Program-made: the position numbers and the translations under genes
The notes under the pieces: model-generated
What the model saw: only the letters and a program-made list of their open reading frames with translations
What the model was told of the DNA's origin: nothing
Databases searched by the model: none
Part shown: positions 15,107 to 17,139 of the stretch, one piece after another
Layout: every line of letters starts with the position of its first letter
Numbering within the stretch: position 1 is the stretch's first letter
From: an uncultured Muribaculaceae bacterium
Lineage (GTDB): Bacteria > Bacteroidota > Bacteroidia > Bacteroidales > Muribaculaceae
Direction of reading: 5' to 3'
Assembly (NCBI GenBank): GCA_910587545.1
Contig: CAJUMI010000051.1
Span: 1 to 17,139 of the forward strand
Length of the DNA: 17,139 nucleotides

Positions 15107-15503
15107 ACCACTGCGATATGTGCTTTGCCTCGGCAGCAATACTCCCGACTGCCGCGAGATCATCCCGAGAGCCGTAGAGGCTCTTGCATGTCTATGCCAT
15201 ATCGAGATTGAAAGCGCCTTATATGAGTCTCCTGACGAAAGCGGTCTCGGTGCTCCCTATCTTAATCAGGTCGTTGCCGTGACGCCTCGGCTTGGCTACG
15301 GCGAACTGTGTGCTCGCCTGAAAGCGCTTGAAATTGAGTTCGGGCGTAACGACAGATCGAAAGCGGCAGGCATAATGCCTCTCGACGTAGATGTGATAAT
15401 ATGGGATTACGAAGTAGTTGACCCCTATCAGTTCTCCCGCAGGTATTTCAGGATCGGCTACAACGCGATCTCATGCGGAGAAAAGTCCGACAGTCCTGAA
15501 TAG
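15099..15503 (+). CDS. FolK-like (HPPK family) protein, divergent and short
   Basis: HPPK (FolK) pyrophosphorylates 6-hydroxymethyl-dihydropterin in folate synthesis. This 134-residue protein shares the fold marks LGSN (11-14), PYLN (53-56), LKALEIEFGR (74-83) and the metal-binding pair LDVD (D96, D98). However, the arginine just before that pair in E. coli HPPK (PRTLDLD) is methionine here (IMPLDVD). The normal C-terminal part (NRGFMLWPLFEIAP and after) is missing; the protein ends about 36 residues after the pair with SRRYFRIGYNAIS. I recall similar short versions in other Bacteroidales, so it is probably a family trait and not damage. Whether it has HPPK activity is open. It starts within the last codons of tex and closes the operon. 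Confidence 0.72.
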   Translation: MSEPLRYVLCLGSNTPDCREIIPRAVEALACLCHIEIESALYESPDESGLGAPYLNQVVAVTPRLGYGELCARLKALEIEFGRNDRSKAAGIMPLDVDVIIWDYEVVDPYQFSRRYFRIGYNAISCGEKSDSPE

Positions 15504-15526
15504 CCCGGCTCGTCCGACAGTTTCTC

Positions 15527-15690
15527 AGAGATTGTCTAAATTTATATGGTGCAGATTTTGAGGGTGGCTTGTCAGATGGATTTTTGCTTGTGATGAGGGA
15601 GTGTAGCCGTGGCTACTCGACCGAGGAACAAGCAGAAAGACGCTGTCAATGCCTTAAAAAGCAAAGTAATATAAATTTTATACAATCTCT
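15527..15690. mobile_element. MITE-like palindromic element between convergent genes
   Basis: The ends are near-perfect inverted repeats: 15527-15547 begins AGAGATTGTCTAAATT and the complement of 15669-15690 begins AGAGATTGTATAAAATT, with one mismatch and one indel over 21-22 bases. The inside continues as an imperfect palindrome, with TGCTTGT (15585-15591) against ACAAGCA (15628-15634) and a central GTAGCC-GT-GGCTAC (15603-15616). An eight-base direct repeat TCTCAGAG flanks it at 15523-15530 and 15688-15695, overlapping the ends, and may be a target duplication. No transposase is encoded. It separates folK-like and CBM9-like genes that converge on it, and could act as a two-way terminator. 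Confidence 0.6.
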
Positions 15691-16349
15691 CAGAGCAGCA
15701 CTAACTTTCCAAAGAAGTCGGGTTGATGGAAGTCCGGTTTGTCGGTCTTTATCGGGTTCCAGCTCAGAAAGTGAGGCTGGGTGGCTGCCGACGCGCATTT
15801 GTAGAAGTTGCCGCGCATTTCTATTGGAAAACCCTCGTATTTCAGACCGAGCATATCGAGCGGTATGGCGACGAGAAGATTCCATGTGAACAGACCTTCG
15901 AGCTCGCGGAAAGGACGTGTGCCGCACGACGGATAACGCTCGATGCGGGCGAGCTGGTCGTCGGTCAGACGGGTGGGTTGCCTGCGCTCCGTGCGGTGCG
16001 ATGCGTTGATGGTGCCGATGCAGTTGAATTCAAAATTCCAATAGGGCAGACTGCCTGTCGGCTCTACAAAAAACTCGACACACGAGTCTTCGCTCACCGG
16101 CGACTGGTTCTCGAAATTTTCGGCACGCAGGAAATTGCATCTTACAAAAAAGTCGATATACAGTTTTTCGCCCGAATGAGCCACTGTGAAAGTGGTCAGC
16201 GGATGATAGGGAAATTCCTCTATCCAGTTTACCGAGTCTATCGTGCGTCGTGGAGCTTTTTCCTCAAGTAGGTTTATGACCTCGTCGGGAGCCTGAGCAG
16301 AGATGAGATCCGGCAGAAAAGGTATTTCGAGTAATTTTGAATCTGACAT
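15690..16349 (-). CDS. Carbohydrate-binding family 9-like protein
   Basis: The 219-residue protein resembles the stand-alone 'carbohydrate-binding family 9-like' (CBM9/DOMON-fold) proteins common in Bacteroidales. The recognisable segments are VSEDSCVEFFVEP (85-97), YWNFEFNCIGT (103-113), LFTWNLLVAIPL (153-164), MRGNFYKC (178-185), HFLSWNPI (193-200) and PDFHQPDFFGKL (205-216). No signal peptide is seen from the chosen ATG at 16349, so the exported state expected for a sugar-binding module is not supported by sequence. A longer reading into the preceding gene adds 23 residues unlike the family and was not used. It lies 34 bases behind the LysE-type gene and is likely co-transcribed. Its TGA stop (15690-15692) falls within the end of the palindromic element. 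No enzyme activity should be inferred. Confidence 0.8.
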   Translation of the reverse strand: MSDSKLLEIPFLPDLISAQAPDEVINLLEEKAPRRTIDSVNWIEEFPYHPLTTFTVAHSGEKLYIDFFVRCNFLRAENFENQSPVSEDSCVEFFVEPTGSLPYWNFEFNCIGTINASHRTERRQPTRLTDDQLARIERYPSCGTRPFRELEGLFTWNLLVAIPLDMLGLKYEGFPIEMRGNFYKCASAATQPHFLSWNPIKTDKPDFHQPDFFGKLVLL

Positions 16350-16383
16350 TATTGTTGAATTTATACTGTTTTTAGACACCTTC

Positions 16384-17031
16384 TTATTTTGGCAGATGAT
16401 CCACAATGGCCAGCACAACGCCGACCACAGCCATCGCTATAAGGATCGAGGCGACGATACGGTTGACAAGTCGCAGGGATCTGACGTTGAAGCGTGAGCG
16501 CAACTTGCTGACAAGCAGTGTTACCAGATACCACCATATTATCGCGCCGCCGAAGATCGTCAGATAGGCCCATATATAATGTAAGATGATATATTCGGGC
16601 AGGATGAAGTTGAATCTGGCGAACAGACCTATTATAAAGAAAAGTATTAGCGGATTTGAGAAGGTCAGGAAAAATCCCGAAATGAACTCACCCCAGTAGC
16701 TGCGGTTGTCGACCTCCGCGGTTTTCAGTGACCTGGTGGGGTTCTTTCTGAACAGAAAGAACCCGAAGATAGCGAGAACGATGCTGCCGAATACCTGTAG
16801 GGCAAACTGATGGCGCTCGATGATGTCTGTGATAAAACTGATGCCGAAACCCGCGAGCAGGCAGTAAAGCAGATCGCTGATCGCCGCTCCTATGCCTGTG
16901 AAAAACGCCGGCCAGCGCCCTTTGCTGAGCGTCCGCTGGATAATCAGCATCCCGATCGGACCCATCGGAGCCGATATCAGAGCGCCTATCGCTAGGCCGC
17001 GGGGCAATATGTATAACAGATTTTCGACCAT
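16384..17031 (-). CDS. LysE/RhtB-type amino-acid exporter family protein
   Basis: The 215-residue inner-membrane protein has six hydrophobic segments (about 8-28, 42-64, 72-94, 112-136, 146-170, 190-211). Family marks are the N-terminal GLAIGALISAPMGPIGMLIIQRTLSKGRWPA-type segment with the PMGPIG turn (about 22-27), GIGAAISDLLYCLLAGFG (46-63) and SGFFLTFSNPLILFF (about 118-132), the NP being typical of LysE transporters. Members export basic or neutral amino acids and similar small molecules; the substrate here is unknown. It starts at ATG 17029-17031, with AAAGG directly adjoining, about 13 bases after the predicted transcription start. It heads a two-gene unit with the CBM9-like gene, a pairing with no obvious functional logic. 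Confidence 0.85.
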   Translation of the reverse strand: MVENLLYILPRGLAIGALISAPMGPIGMLIIQRTLSKGRWPAFFTGIGAAISDLLYCLLAGFGISFITDIIERHQFALQVFGSIVLAIFGFFLFRKNPTRSLKTAEVDNRSYWGEFISGFFLTFSNPLILFFIIGLFARFNFILPEYIILHYIWAYLTIFGGAIIWWYLVTLLVSKLRSRFNVRSLRLVNRIVASILIAMAVVGVVLAIVDHLPK

Positions 17032-17047
17032 CCTTTACAATATCAAG

Positions 17048-17079
17048 CAAAGTTAACACCTTTGCCCCAATAATGCAAG
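17048..17079 (-). promoter_or_regulatory. Promoter of the LysE-type gene
   Basis: On the - strand, CTTG (17076-17079) lies 20 bases upstream of TAACTTTG (17048-17055). The -7 box is a full match and the -33 box keeps the TTG core. The predicted start near 17044 gives a leader of only about 13 bases before the ATG at 17031. Confidence 0.55.
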
Positions 17080-17088
17080 CTAAATTTT

Positions 17089-17139
17089 TCAACGGCCTCT
17101 AATTTCACCATAGCTGATTTCGCGGCGGTTGTCTTTTAT
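17089..17139 (-). CDS. Probable 3' end of a leftward gene cut by the window edge
   Basis: The last 51 bases read on the - strand as 16 codons, IKDNRREISYGEIRGR, followed by TGA at 17089-17091. The polar, charged composition looks like a normal protein C terminus, and the stop lies just upstream of the LysE promoter, as expected for a tandem gene. The fragment is too short to identify and could be chance. Confidence 0.3.
   Translation of the reverse strand: MKDNRREISYGEIRGR

Noticed and set aside
15569..15889. Rightward open frame (MSDGFLLVMRECSRGYS...) through the palindromic element and into the CBM9-like gene
   Set aside because: Most of it is antisense to a well-supported gene and the rest is inside the repeat element; no transposase domain is visible.

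Overview
The window is ordinary chromosomal DNA of a Bacteroidales bacterium, most likely from the gut family Muribaculaceae or a close relative. The placement rests on three things: promoters of the Bacteroidota type (TTTG about 20 bases upstream of TAnnTTTG) in front of most transcription units, weak or absent Shine-Dalgarno sequences, and family-specific proteins (a Bacteroidota-style YqgE, a PorT-like outer-membrane barrel, a CBM9-like protein, a divergent short FolK). Coding DNA is moderately GC-rich and intergenic DNA is strongly AT-rich. No tRNA, rRNA, CRISPR array, prophage or complete insertion sequence was seen.

Layout. (1) 1-895: a leftward promoter for a gene mostly outside the window, then yqgE on the + strand. 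(2) 896-1561: a secreted beta-barrel protein on the - strand, convergent with yqgE. (3) 1562-2227: a 666-base stretch without a convincing protein gene, holding a 173-base set of nested inverted repeats (candidate structured RNA) and a pair of 13-base direct repeats. (4) 2228-7663: a leftward operon read as a 59-residue two-helix membrane protein (overlooked by usual length cut-offs), dxs, trkA, trkH and a Nim/PNPOx-type flavoprotein, with a strong promoter at 7687-7718. (5) 7737-10184: priA, leftward, from a promoter carried by a palindromic repeat and apparently leaderless. (6) 10185-10586: an AT-rich spacer with a second partial copy of that repeat and the rightward promoter of the next operon. 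(7) 10587-15503: a rightward operon of an acyltransferase, a membrane metallophosphoesterase, tex and a FolK-like gene, the last three overlapping or tightly spaced. (8) 15504-15690: a MITE-like palindromic element between convergent genes. (9) 15690-17031: a leftward pair, LysE-type transporter then CBM9-like protein. (10) 17089-17139: the probable 3' end of another leftward gene.

Functionally the window is mostly housekeeping: isoprenoid precursor synthesis (Dxs) with potassium uptake (TrkAH), replication restart (PriA), phospholipid acylation, RNA/transcription-associated Tex and folate-type chemistry. I found no convincing new multi-gene system. The points most worth a second look are non-coding: the nested structured element at 1791-1963, the palindromic promoter repeat giving a leaderless priA, and the hairpin element at 15527-15690 whose end lies on a stop codon. 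Among proteins, the small membrane protein ahead of dxs and the FolK-like protein lacking expected catalytic residues stand out.
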